22,129 nucleotides of DNA, from NCBI GenBank assembly GCA_002729295.1, contig PBTU01000177.1, positions 1 through 22,129 of the forward strand, read 5' to 3'. The notes beneath the pieces were generated by a model. It did no database searches. It was not told the origin of the DNA and was given only the letters and a program-made list of their open reading frames with translations. Below, piece by piece: positions 15,581 to 22,129 of this stretch. Position numbers and translations under genes: made by a program. The DNA comes from Verrucomicrobiales bacterium (GTDB taxonomy: Bacteria; Verrucomicrobiota; Verrucomicrobiia; Verrucomicrobiales; Akkermansiaceae). The first letter of the stretch is position 1. Every line of letters begins with the position of its first letter.

Positions 15581-15884
15581 TCAAGAGCCCATCTCAAGAA
15601 GCTCATCAATCAAGCCCGAAAGCACCTCGCCAACCTCTCCCCCACGCAACGGTCAAAGCTCAAACTTCCAGCTGTTTCCTCCAAATTCGCCTCAATCGTC
15701 CGCGCCCCCGCCGACGCTCATTATAGAATCTCTGAACCAATTCAGGATCACGAGCAAAGCCCTCCGGCGTGGCGACATCCTCCACCCGGTGCCCCTCCCA
15801 GAGCCCGTCCGCCCCGCGAAAGGTCTGAATTCCCGACTCCGCAGAAGTCCCAGCACCGTTCAAAATCACGATGGAAGAAGTCAT
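15581..15884 (-). pseudogene. cobB: CobB-type sirtuin (NAD-dependent protein deacylase) with internal deletion and frameshift
   Basis: The ATG at 15884 opens a CobB-like N-terminus. It has the NAD-binding loop GAGTSAESGI (residues 11-19 in a conserved setting), TFRGADGLWEGHRVEDVATP and DPELVQRFYNERRR, which is about the first 59 residues of a protein usually near 235. The frame then runs into unrelated residues and stops at 15660. In another frame directly after that point the sequence encodes GARTIEANLEETAGS and LSFD, the C-terminal strand region of the same family. After one more frame change it encodes RGGEVGEVLSGLIDELLEMG and a stop at 15581-15583. So both ends of one sirtuin gene are present while about 150 middle residues, including the catalytic His and zinc-binding cysteines, are missing. 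The start overlaps the preceding small gene (ATGA), showing the original operon position. Confidence 0.87.
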
Positions 15885-16096
15885 CGTATCTTAAATCGAT
15901 ACACGAGCCTCATGACCAGGAAACCTGCAAAAACCACACTCACCAAAAGCACCCCGTCGGATATCAACGCTCCCTCTTCTCCGGTCGCAGCATTGGATAA
16001 ATTCTCGTAGTAGGGTATAAGATACTTCCCCATCAGAAAAAAAATTCCCGCACAGGCACCCAACATCCACTCAACCGACCATCCTGCCTTTTTCAT
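15881..16096 (-). CDS. Small two-helix membrane protein, unknown function
   Basis: The 71-residue product has two predicted membrane helices, about residues 10-28 (WMLGACAGIFFLMGKYLIP) and about 50-65 (GVLLVSVVFAGFLVMRLVY). They are joined by a short polar loop with ENLSNAATGEEG, and the protein ends in a basic tail RFKIR. Both ends are locked into neighbours. The ATG at 16096 overlaps the TGA of mnmE (ATGA), and its own TGA overlaps the sirtuin ATG (ATGA). An upstream in-frame ATG at 16108 lies inside mnmE and is less likely. The double coupling strongly supports that it is a real gene. I recognise no family. Confidence 0.72.
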   Translation of the reverse strand: MKKAGWSVEWMLGACAGIFFLMGKYLIPYYENLSNAATGEEGALISDGVLLVSVVFAGFLVMRLVYRFKIR

Positions 16097-17421
16097 TTCC
16101 CGATACAAAAATTTCCAAAGATCTCGCCTAGAATCTCTTCGGTATCAACTACCCCGGAGATCTCCCCGATCACACCCAAGGCCTCCCGCAAACTGAGCGA
16201 AGTAAACTCAGGATCCTCTCCCGCCCCTATTGAAGAGATCGCCCGGTCAAGAGCCTCCCGACCACGTAGCAAACAAGCCTGATGCCGCGCATTCACCGCC
16301 ACGGAATGTACGCCCCAATGCTCTTCATCGAGCGATAACAAGCTCATGAGATTTTCTTCCAGCTCCTCGAACCCTTCGCCCGTTTCACACGAAATCCGCA
16401 AGCCATCTTTGCTCGACCAAGAAGAATCCTCCTGATCCCACTTATTCAAAATCTGCAAATACTTCGCGCCTTCCGGAATAGGTAATTCCGCTTCCTCAAA
16501 GGGCTCACTCAAATCGCGCATTTCTAAAATCAAATCCGCCTTCGCCACCTGCCCATGTGTCATCGCAATTCCTTCCCGCTCGATTTCATCCTTCGACTCC
16601 CGCACCCCGGCGGTATCGATCAAGCGCAATGGAATGCCTCGAATATTGACGACCTCTTCAATGGTATCGCGGGTCGTTCCTTCCTGTGCACTGACAATCG
16701 CCCGCTGATAACCAAGAAGACGATTAAGCAAACTGGATTTCCCCACATTGGGCTTTCCATAAATCACCGTCCGCACTCCTTCCCGCAAAATCCGACCCTG
16801 ATCTGCCGTCGCAAGGAGATCAGAAATCCGCTTCCTCTGATTCGACAATCCCTGTTTCAATTTCTCTCCAACTTCCGGGTCGATATCTTCCTCCGGGAAG
16901 TCGATATACGCTTCCAGATGCGCAGTTAAGCTCAACAAAGCTCCTCGAATGTCCTGACACATCGCACCCAGACGCCCCTCCAATTGCTCATTGGCCGACC
17001 TCAAGGCCAGAGAGGTCTGCGCGGAAATCAAATCCATCACCGCTTCGGCTTGCGTCAAATCCAGCCGACCATTCATAAAGGCCCGCTGGGTAAACTCTCC
17101 TGGTCCGGCCGGGATCGCACCCAACTCAACGAAGCGCTCCAGAACTTTCCGGGTCACCACCACTCCACCATGACCGGTAAATTCAACTACATCCTCTCCG
17201 GTGTAACTCCCAGGCCCCGCGAAAAAGCACAGCACACCTTCATCGATCACGAGATCATTTTCATCGCGAATTTTCCGCAAGGCCGCCTGCCTTGCATCGG
17301 GCAAGCTTCCTTTCCCACAGGCCGCAAGTGCAATCTGCTGGGCCTTCGGCCCTGAAAGACGAATTAAGGAAACCGCCCCCGTCCCCACCGGCGTGGCAAT
17401 CGCGACAATAGTCCCGTCCAT
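16093..17421 (-). CDS. mnmE: tRNA uridine-5-carboxymethylaminomethyl modification GTPase MnmE
   Basis: MnmE (TrmE), with MnmG, installs the cmnm5 modification on wobble uridine of certain tRNAs. Motif positions here count from the GTG at 17424, one residue earlier than the ATG. The N-terminal folate-binding domain (TIVAIATPVGTGAVSLIRLSG) is followed by the helical domain interrupted by the G domain. The G domain carries the P-loop GKPNVGKS (223-230), switch EGTTRDT, DTAG (270-273) and NKWD (327-330). The C-terminus ends in the family's CIGK motif (440-443), whose cysteine is needed for modification. Length is normal and all key residues are present. I prefer the ATG at 17421, which shares one base with the TGA of hisC; GTG at 17424 would give a four-base overlap. 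It is second in a coupled minus-strand operon. Confidence 0.97.
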   Translation of the reverse strand: MDGTIVAIATPVGTGAVSLIRLSGPKAQQIALAACGKGSLPDARQAALRKIRDENDLVIDEGVLCFFAGPGSYTGEDVVEFTGHGGVVVTRKVLERFVELGAIPAGPGEFTQRAFMNGRLDLTQAEAVMDLISAQTSLALRSANEQLEGRLGAMCQDIRGALLSLTAHLEAYIDFPEEDIDPEVGEKLKQGLSNQRKRISDLLATADQGRILREGVRTVIYGKPNVGKSSLLNRLLGYQRAIVSAQEGTTRDTIEEVVNIRGIPLRLIDTAGVRESKDEIEREGIAMTHGQVAKADLILEMRDLSEPFEEAELPIPEGAKYLQILNKWDQEDSSWSSKDGLRISCETGEGFEELEENLMSLLSLDEEHWGVHSVAVNARHQACLLRGREALDRAISSIGAGEDPEFTSLSLREALGVIGEISGVVDTEEILGEIFGNFCIGK

Positions 17422-18518
17422 CACGAAGAAGAAAGAAGAAGATCAAGCTCCTCAAGGCAGCGCTGGTTTTGCTCGGGAGTTCCGATGGAAATCCGCACCC
17501 ATCCCGGCAGCTTGTATCCCCGCATCGCCCGCACAATGACACCCTTCCTCAAGAGCGACTGAAAGACTTGGTCACCATCACCCACATTCACCAAGACGAA
17601 GTTCGCAAAGCTCGGCACAAATTCCCATCCACGCTCCGCGAAGGCACTCTCGTAGAACTTCACTCCGTGGGCGTTATTTTCAACCGTCGCGGTAATATGC
17701 TCTTCATCCTGAATGGACGCCAAGGCCGCTGCCTGTGCAATGGCGTTGGCATTAAACGGCTGACGAGCGCGATTCAACAATCCCGCGATCGGCGCAGGAG
17801 CCATTCCGTATCCGATTCTCAGCGCCGATAGTCCCTGCGCCTTTGAGAAGGTTCGCATCACAACAACATTCTTTCCCGCCTGCACGTGCTTAATGGTATC
17901 CGGCGGCTCGGGCAAAAATTCGTAGTAGGCCTCATCAAACACCGCGACAACATGGTCAGGCAACGCCTCAATAAAACGATCGATCTCCTCCTGCCCAACC
18001 AATGTCCCCGTAGGATTGTTCGGATTGGCGATGAAGACCAAAAGCGTCTCCGGGGTGATCGCCGCCGCCATTGCATCGAGATCATGCACAAAGCCCGGAT
18101 CGGGCACTTCAATGTAATCCGCTCCAAAAAGTGTGGCCATCAATTTGTAGACGACAAAAGCGTGCTCCGCCGCAATCAAGGACGCGCCGGGCTTGAGAAA
18201 TGAATGACAAAGCAATTCGATGATTTCATTTGAACCGTTGCCCAAAACGACATTTTCAAAAGCCACACCATGCTTCTCTGCGAGGGCCTTTCGCAACTTA
18301 TATCCACCACCGTCGGGATAGAGGTGAGCCCTCTCAATCTCAATCTGCATCGCCTCCTTGGCCTTTGGCGATGGACCCAGCGGATTTTCATTACTGGCCA
18401 ATTTAATAATATCCTCCGGCTGCAGACCCAATTCCCGCGCGGTTTCCTCGATTGGCTTTCCCGGCTCGTATGGAACCAGATCACACACCCACTGATTTGC
18501 GGCACCCGTAATGCTCAT
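17421..18518 (-). CDS. hisC: Histidinol-phosphate aminotransferase
   Basis: HisC is a PLP-dependent fold-type I aminotransferase that converts imidazole acetol phosphate and glutamate to histidinol phosphate. The 365 residues show KLASNENPLGPSPKA near residue 40 (substrate loop), YPDGGGYKLRKALA, GNGSNEII, the ANPNNPTG motif (164-171), DEAYYEF (195-201) and the PLP-binding lysine in TFSKAQGLSALRIGYG (Lys226). Relatives can also act on aromatic amino acids or tyrosine, so some breadth of substrate is possible. No other histidine biosynthesis gene is nearby. The gene leads the hisC-mnmE-small membrane protein-cobB run. The start is ATG 18518, without a strong ribosome binding site. Confidence 0.93.
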   Translation of the reverse strand: MSITGAANQWVCDLVPYEPGKPIEETARELGLQPEDIIKLASNENPLGPSPKAKEAMQIEIERAHLYPDGGGYKLRKALAEKHGVAFENVVLGNGSNEIIELLCHSFLKPGASLIAAEHAFVVYKLMATLFGADYIEVPDPGFVHDLDAMAAAITPETLLVFIANPNNPTGTLVGQEEIDRFIEALPDHVVAVFDEAYYEFLPEPPDTIKHVQAGKNVVVMRTFSKAQGLSALRIGYGMAPAPIAGLLNRARQPFNANAIAQAAALASIQDEEHITATVENNAHGVKFYESAFAERGWEFVPSFANFVLVNVGDGDQVFQSLLRKGVIVRAMRGYKLPGWVRISIGTPEQNQRCLEELDLLLSSS

Positions 18519-18707
18519 GGGTGAAATCTAACCATGTTCCCCCGCTCGGCAAGCCCCATCCCACCTCCTTCTTAACACCATCTCCGCAATTAAGCCCCGT
18601 CCTGAACACACGCGCTTTACTTTGCCCAGGTCTCATCTCTCCGCATCCTACAAATAACTCGCCCCCTGAACCTTCGTCAGATGTCCCTCCCATTTCACTA
18701 AACTACC

Positions 18708-18872
18708 ATGAAATTAAAATCCTTCTTCCTGGCCCTCGCTACAATTGCCAACACGCAGGAACGGGACGGCTTCCGAGCTTACAAAATCAGAGCACGGATT
18801 CCACCTGCCCTCGAGCCCCACAGTAGATCGAGGCAATCCCACCGCTCAAAGGTTTGGCCTCTTCCCCGCTGA
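18708..18872 (+). pseudogene. Possible truncated secreted-protein start
   Basis: An ATG at 18708 opens a + strand frame whose first residues, MKLKSFFLALATIANTQ, look like a signal peptide (lysines, hydrophobic core, small residues). After about 20 codons the sequence runs into the antisense of the menG 3' end and reads as nonsense until TGA at 18870-18872. It may be the surviving 5' end of a gene removed by a rearrangement, or chance. The rest of the 18519-18786 gap shows nothing I can name. Confidence 0.22.
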
Positions 18873-19485
18873 AACCGGCCTTGCGGAAGAGCTCCAGCAT
18901 CGCCTCACCGCTTGGGAACTCCCCAATCGATCCGGCGAGATAGCGATAAGCCTCACCCTGCCCGGTCAAGACCCCGGCAATCCTTGGCAACACCTTGTTT
19001 AGATAGAATCCATACGGTTTGGCCAAGATTCCCTTTGGCAGCGAAAAGTCCAAGACCAGCAAATGCCCTCCCGGCGAAATCACCCGGTTCAGCTCTTTCA
19101 ATGCATCCTGCCAGCACGCCATATTGCGAAGCCCAAAGGCCACCGTTACTAAATCGAATCCACCATCCTCGAAGGGCAGGTTCATCGCATCCGCCACCCG
19201 CGTCTTTTGCACCCCGCTATTCTCGGCATGCGCCAGCATCTCGGGACAAAAATCCGTTCCCAGCACTTCGGCATCAGGACATTTATTCTGAATTTCCAGC
19301 GCCAGGTCTCCCGTTCCAGTGGCGACATCGAGCACCTTCTTGGGATCCCACTCCCGGACAATGCGCCCCACTTTCTTCCGCCAAAGGATATCCGTTCCCA
19401 GACTGAGAACGTGATTAGTCAGCACATAACGATCGGCAATTTTCGCAAAAGCGCTTTTTACAAACTTAGGGTCCTGACCTGTCAT
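18787..19485 (-). CDS. menG: Demethylmenaquinone/ubiquinone C-methyltransferase
   Basis: The enzyme methylates demethylmenaquinone with S-adenosylmethionine in the last step of menaquinone synthesis (UbiE does the same plus a ubiquinone step). The 232 residues show VKSAFAKIADRYVLTNHVLSLG at the N-terminus, the SAM-binding motif VLDVATGTGDLA (51-62), GTDFCPEMLAHAE, FDLVTVAFGLRNM and LNRVISPGGHLLVLDFS, all typical of the UbiE/MenG family. The C-terminus extends about seven residues beyond the usual end. It overlaps the upstream acetyltransferase gene by ATGA. The menG name is preferred because menaquinone is the expected quinone in this kind of organism; ubiE is the equivalent family name. Confidence 0.93.
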   Translation of the reverse strand: MTGQDPKFVKSAFAKIADRYVLTNHVLSLGTDILWRKKVGRIVREWDPKKVLDVATGTGDLALEIQNKCPDAEVLGTDFCPEMLAHAENSGVQKTRVADAMNLPFEDGGFDLVTVAFGLRNMACWQDALKELNRVISPGGHLLVLDFSLPKGILAKPYGFYLNKVLPRIAGVLTGQGEAYRYLAGSIGEFPSGEAMLELFRKAGFSGEEAKPLSGGIASIYCGARGQVESVL

Positions 19486-19961
19486 TTCGATTCAGGCAGA
19501 ATATCCACGTAAATCCCCGGATCGCTACCTGGAATTTCAATTGCACCCACCGCCTTGGCGTAAAAATCCTTCGGCCCCACTCCACCAATGAATGCATAGG
19601 CGTAACCATCTGCATGAAGTGCTTCGAGCGCTTTAAGCAGCAGGGCCTTCCCCATGCCAAGACCACGTAATTCCTCCGCCACTCCGGTTGGACCAAAGTA
19701 TCCCTTCCCGGAGGTCTCGTAACACGCGAATCCGAGCACCTTCTTGTCCTTCGTCGCGATAAAGCAGGAAATCGGCTGACGCGAGCAAGCGATCTCAAAT
19801 TCACTCACCCACTTCGGAGAAAAATGCTCTCGGATAAACTCCACCACGAGATGCTTCTCGTAGGCTCCGGGCCTGCGGAGGATCACCCCAGACTCTTCCA
19901 CTTGGCGGTAAAGGTCGCCACTTTTCGGCAGATCATAAAGCCGCACCAACATGTCAATCAT
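19482..19961 (-). CDS. GNAT family N-acetyltransferase
   Basis: This is a 159-residue single-domain acetyltransferase. The fold is recognisable from CFIATKDKKVLGFACYET (central strands) followed by the acetyl-CoA pyrophosphate loop, GVAEELRGLGMGKALLLKAL, containing R-G-L-G-M-G (99-104). The C-terminal segment has FYAKAVGAIEIPGSDPGIY. The substrate cannot be read from the sequence. It precedes menG with a four-base ATGA overlap, so the two are cotranscribed and coupled, although no shared pathway is obvious. The start is ATG 19961; an internal Met at position 4 is an alternative. Confidence 0.85.
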   Translation of the reverse strand: MIDMLVRLYDLPKSGDLYRQVEESGVILRRPGAYEKHLVVEFIREHFSPKWVSEFEIACSRQPISCFIATKDKKVLGFACYETSGKGYFGPTGVAEELRGLGMGKALLLKALEALHADGYAYAFIGGVGPKDFYAKAVGAIEIPGSDPGIYVDILPESK

Positions 19962-20025
19962 TGCGCCACCAGACTCACATCAATCCCTCTGAAAATCCAC
20001 CCGAATCGTCATGAGTATCTTCCAC

Positions 20026-20059
20026 ACAAAAAGAGCCCGCCTTTTTAGGCGAACTCTTT
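20026..20059 (-). terminator. Rho-independent terminator
   Basis: Minus-strand reading gives AAAGAG-tt-CGCC-TAAAAA-GGCG-gg-CTCTTTTT. That is a two-part stem (6 bp and 4 bp with a small internal mismatch) closed by a 6-base loop and followed by a T-run. It lies downstream of the PEP-CTERM remnant and is the likely terminator for transcription through the ABC transporter gene. Confidence 0.7.
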
Positions 20060-20089
20060 GAAAGATATCTGAGTAATACGACTCGCAGC

Positions 20090-20252
20090 TCAAGCGACAG
20101 CGGCGCACCATCAGGAGACAGGCAGCCACCATCAGGAGGCTCTGCGATCCCAGCTCTGGAATTCCAGTTTCAACGATCTGGATGCCAGAGTTGCTGGATC
20201 CGCTCATGGTATCGATCGGCTGAGATGCTACGGTGACCCAATCACCAGAGCG
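20090..20252 (-). pseudogene. Remnant 3' end of a PEP-CTERM sorting-domain protein gene
   Basis: On the minus strand, just after an in-frame TGA (20255-20253), the sequence encodes SGDWVTVASQPIDTMSGSSN, then IQIVETGIPELGSQ, a hydrophobic run SLLMVAACLLMV and a basic RRCR. This is the usual order at the end of PEP-CTERM proteins: globular end, Pro-Glu motif, one transmembrane helix, arginine cluster. The Pro-Glu-Pro has become Pro-Glu-Leu. The frame then reads on for about 35 odd residues, whereas a shift of one base would stop at 20092-20090, directly after the arginines. No upstream part of the gene remains; the ABC transporter gene ends about 50 bases away. A 12-base sequence (caccatcaggag, at 20106 and 20127) is repeated with a 21-base period in the helix. 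Confidence 0.7.
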
Positions 20253-20304
20253 TCAAAGAAAAATAAAAATCAGCGCGATTCCAATCATTCTGTTACACAA
20301 ATTA

Positions 20305-22083
20305 TTACGTCAAAAGCTGTGTCTCAGCCAGTAATCGGTAAGTCCCATCGTTCCCCATCAATTCTTCATGACTGCCACTTTCGCAGATGACGCCGCCTTT
20401 TAAGACCAAAATGCGGTCCGCGCTCTTCACCGTGGCGAGACGATGAGCTATAATCAAACTCGTCCGCCCTCTCATCAATCCATCGAGCGCCTCCTGCACC
20501 AATCGCTCGCTTTCCGAGTCCAAAGCGCTCGTCGCTTCGTCCAGCAAGAGAATCTTGGGATCGGCCAGAACCGCCCGCGCAATCGCAATTCGCTGACGCT
20601 GCCCACCACTCATCTTTACTCCGCGTGGACCCACCTTGGTTTCATAAGCCTCGGGAAACTCACTGATAAAATCATGCGCATTAGCCTTTCTGGCAGCCTC
20701 TTCAATCTCCTCCCTAGCGGCACCCGGGCGTCCATATTCGATATTCTCAAAAATCGTCCCTCCGAAGAGTAACACTTCCTGAGGAACGACGGCCATCACA
20801 GCCCTACGTGTCGCTACCGGAAGATCCGCCGCCTTCACCCCATCAAAAAACAACTCCCCGCCGGTCGTGTCATAGTATCCCAACAAGAGCGAAAAGAGCG
20901 TCGATTTCCCGGCTCCACTCGGTCCCACAATAGCAACCCGTTGTCCTGCATCGATATTGAAATCCACCCCGCCGAGCACTTCAACATCCTCCCTTGAAGA
21001 ATAGGAAAACTTCATCCCCTCCGCTCTCAAAGCTCCCACCACCGCCATCTTGCCCATCTCACGATCATCCTCAACTTCATGCCCTAAAATCTCGCGAATC
21101 CTCTCGGTCGCACCCTGAGTTTTCTGAAGCTGGCTCATAATCTCCGGGAAAGCTCCCAGCGAGGCCCCCACGAAAATACTGAAGAGAATAAAGTGGGCGA
21201 ATTCCTGACTCGTCAGAGTTCCCTCTGCCAACATCCCTGCTCCGAACCATACCACCATGGAAATCGTTCCGAACAAAATAAGAATGATGAAACTAACGAA
21301 GGCCGCGCGAGCTTTCGCGCCCTTCATTGTCGACTCCAGAAAACGATCGAGCGAATCACCATAGCGAGCATCTTCAAATCCCTCGTTGGAAAACGCCTTC
21401 ACATCGGCAATGCCCTGCACGGCTTCCTCAGCGACAACATTACTCTCTGCCAAACGATCCTGTGCATCGCGCGAGTACTGACGAATCTTTCGCCCTACAA
21501 GCGCCACCGCCAGAACGACCACCGGAATCGACGCCAGCATGAAGAGCGAGAGTTTCGGCGAGGCAATGAAGATAAAAACCAAGCCTCCCAAAAAGATCAC
21601 CGTCTGTCGTGCGATCTGAGGCACTGTATTGAGCAAGGTATTCTGAAGAATCCCCAGATCCGCGGCGAGAATGGCACTCACCTCACCACTCCGACGCTCC
21701 ATAAACCAGGGCATTGGTAATCTCACCAGGCGCGCAAAGACGTCCTTACGCAAATCCCGCAGCGCACTTTCCCCCGACTTAATGAAGCCCCGAACCCTCC
21801 AATAGGAAATAAAAGCCTGCACCGCCAATACGGACAGCAATGTCAATACAACCCGATTGATATTGTCCCGCACCTTGCCTGGATCAACCCCAGCCTGCAA
21901 TGCCTCCTGCGGCGAGCCAATCAGACTTCCCAGAAAATAGGGAAATGCCAGCGAAAGCCCCGCCGTGACAAACAGCGCAATCAGGGACGGAATGAAAATC
22001 TTCCGGTAGGCTCCCAGATAGCTGTAGAGCCCAAAGGTCCTCTTCCAATCGATTCCGCGTTTCTTCTTCTGTTCCTCGGACAC
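20305..22083 (-). CDS. ABC exporter, fused permease and ATPase (MsbA/BmrA type)
   Basis: This is a half-transporter of 592 residues, the normal length for type IV ABC exporters that work as homodimers. About residues 30-330 hold six hydrophobic helices with the typical intracellular-loop sequence LPMPWFMERRSGEVSAIL. The ATPase domain follows with Walker A GPSGAGKST (near residue 386), Q-loop VVPQEVLLFGGTIFENI, signature MSGGQRQRIAIA, Walker B ILLLDEATSALD and switch histidine AHRLATV. All catalytic residues are intact. The substrate could be a lipid, a drug or a peptide and cannot be read from the sequence. The start is GTG at 22083; an in-frame TAA lies 15 bases upstream and no other start is available before the first helix. 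It stands alone on the minus strand at the right edge of the window. Confidence 0.92.
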   Translation of the reverse strand: MSEEQKKKRGIDWKRTFGLYSYLGAYRKIFIPSLIALFVTAGLSLAFPYFLGSLIGSPQEALQAGVDPGKVRDNINRVVLTLLSVLAVQAFISYWRVRGFIKSGESALRDLRKDVFARLVRLPMPWFMERRSGEVSAILAADLGILQNTLLNTVPQIARQTVIFLGGLVFIFIASPKLSLFMLASIPVVVLAVALVGRKIRQYSRDAQDRLAESNVVAEEAVQGIADVKAFSNEGFEDARYGDSLDRFLESTMKGAKARAAFVSFIILILFGTISMVVWFGAGMLAEGTLTSQEFAHFILFSIFVGASLGAFPEIMSQLQKTQGATERIREILGHEVEDDREMGKMAVVGALRAEGMKFSYSSREDVEVLGGVDFNIDAGQRVAIVGPSGAGKSTLFSLLLGYYDTTGGELFFDGVKAADLPVATRRAVMAVVPQEVLLFGGTIFENIEYGRPGAAREEIEEAARKANAHDFISEFPEAYETKVGPRGVKMSGGQRQRIAIARAVLADPKILLLDEATSALDSESERLVQEALDGLMRGRTSLIIAHRLATVKSADRILVLKGGVICESGSHEELMGNDGTYRLLAETQLLT

Positions 22084-22129
22084 GGGCTGAGTGAAACCTT
22101 ACCCGCCGCTCCCGTCAAATCAGGACCGC

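Larger units (their letters stand above)
19962..20304. other. Gap between GNAT gene and ABC transporter gene
   Basis: These 343 bases hold no intact gene. They contain the remnant of a PEP-CTERM protein tail and a terminator, annotated separately. Close to the ABC transporter stop, a minus-strand ATG opens only 11 hydrophobic codons before a stop. I see nothing else. Confidence 0.7.

Noticed and set aside
15318..16010. 230-codon + strand open frame across the TPR gene start and the sirtuin remnant
   Set aside because: It is antisense to a signal peptide, the sirtuin motifs and the small membrane gene, with no domain-like sequence of its own.

Overview
The window looks like chromosomal DNA from a Gram-negative bacterium of the Planctomycetota-Verrucomicrobiota group, most likely a verrucomicrobium. 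This is inferred from four things: a huge low-complexity, DUF4175-like membrane protein translationally coupled to a secreted squalene-cyclase-fold protein; a remnant of a PEP-CTERM sorting domain; menaquinone-type MenG/UbiE and type II secretion/type IV pilus parts; and start codons that mostly lack a clear Shine-Dalgarno sequence. No 16S or other phylogenetic marker is present, so the assignment is moderate. Except for a 5'-truncated type IA topoisomerase gene at the left edge (+ strand), every convincing intact gene is on the minus strand.

Layout. 1-1069: 3' part of topB (+). 1070-1350: a gap with what look like decayed coding scraps on the + strand. 1351-3810: ftsK, convergent with topB. 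3955-12604: a compact minus-strand cluster, read in the order gspE/pilB-like ATPase, gspF/pilC-like membrane protein, orphan LolD-type ABC ATPase, 1293-residue coiled-coil/low-complexity membrane protein, secreted prenyltransferase/squalene-cyclase-like protein. Its junctions are tight (12-nt gap, ATGA overlap, 48-nt gap, TAATG overlap). 12605-12971: intergenic region holding a strong bidirectional terminator and a possible structured RNA. 12972-18518: a second minus-strand run, hisC, mnmE, a 71-residue two-helix membrane protein, a cobB-type sirtuin reduced to its two ends, and a secreted 858-residue TPR protein. The first four are joined by 1- to 4-nt stop/start overlaps. 18519-18786: a gap with a possible truncated secreted-protein start. 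18787-19961: GNAT acetyltransferase and menG, overlapped ATGA. 19962-20304: a gap with a PEP-CTERM fragment and a terminator. 20305-22083: an exporter-type ABC transporter.

How the genes may work together. FtsK (chromosome segregation), TopB (decatenation), MnmE (tRNA wobble modification), HisC and MenG are housekeeping. The accessory interest is in the gspE-to-prenyltransferase cluster. It places a type II secretion/type IV pilus motor ATPase and its inner-membrane platform in one transcription unit with an ABC ATPase that has no permease, a giant envelope protein and a secreted alpha/alpha-barrel protein. I infer an envelope-associated assembly or export function, but the sequence does not show what the substrate is.

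The clearest unusual observations are: (1) the sirtuin pseudogene, made by a large internal deletion plus a frameshift while upstream coupled genes stay intact; (2) an 18-bp minisatellite that has expanded inside one copy of a roughly 100-residue internal duplication of the giant protein; (3) the candidate structured RNA at about 12806-12963; and (4) a decayed PEP-CTERM tail with a 21-bp duplication in its transmembrane segment. I saw no CRISPR array, tRNA, rRNA, insertion sequence or phage gene.
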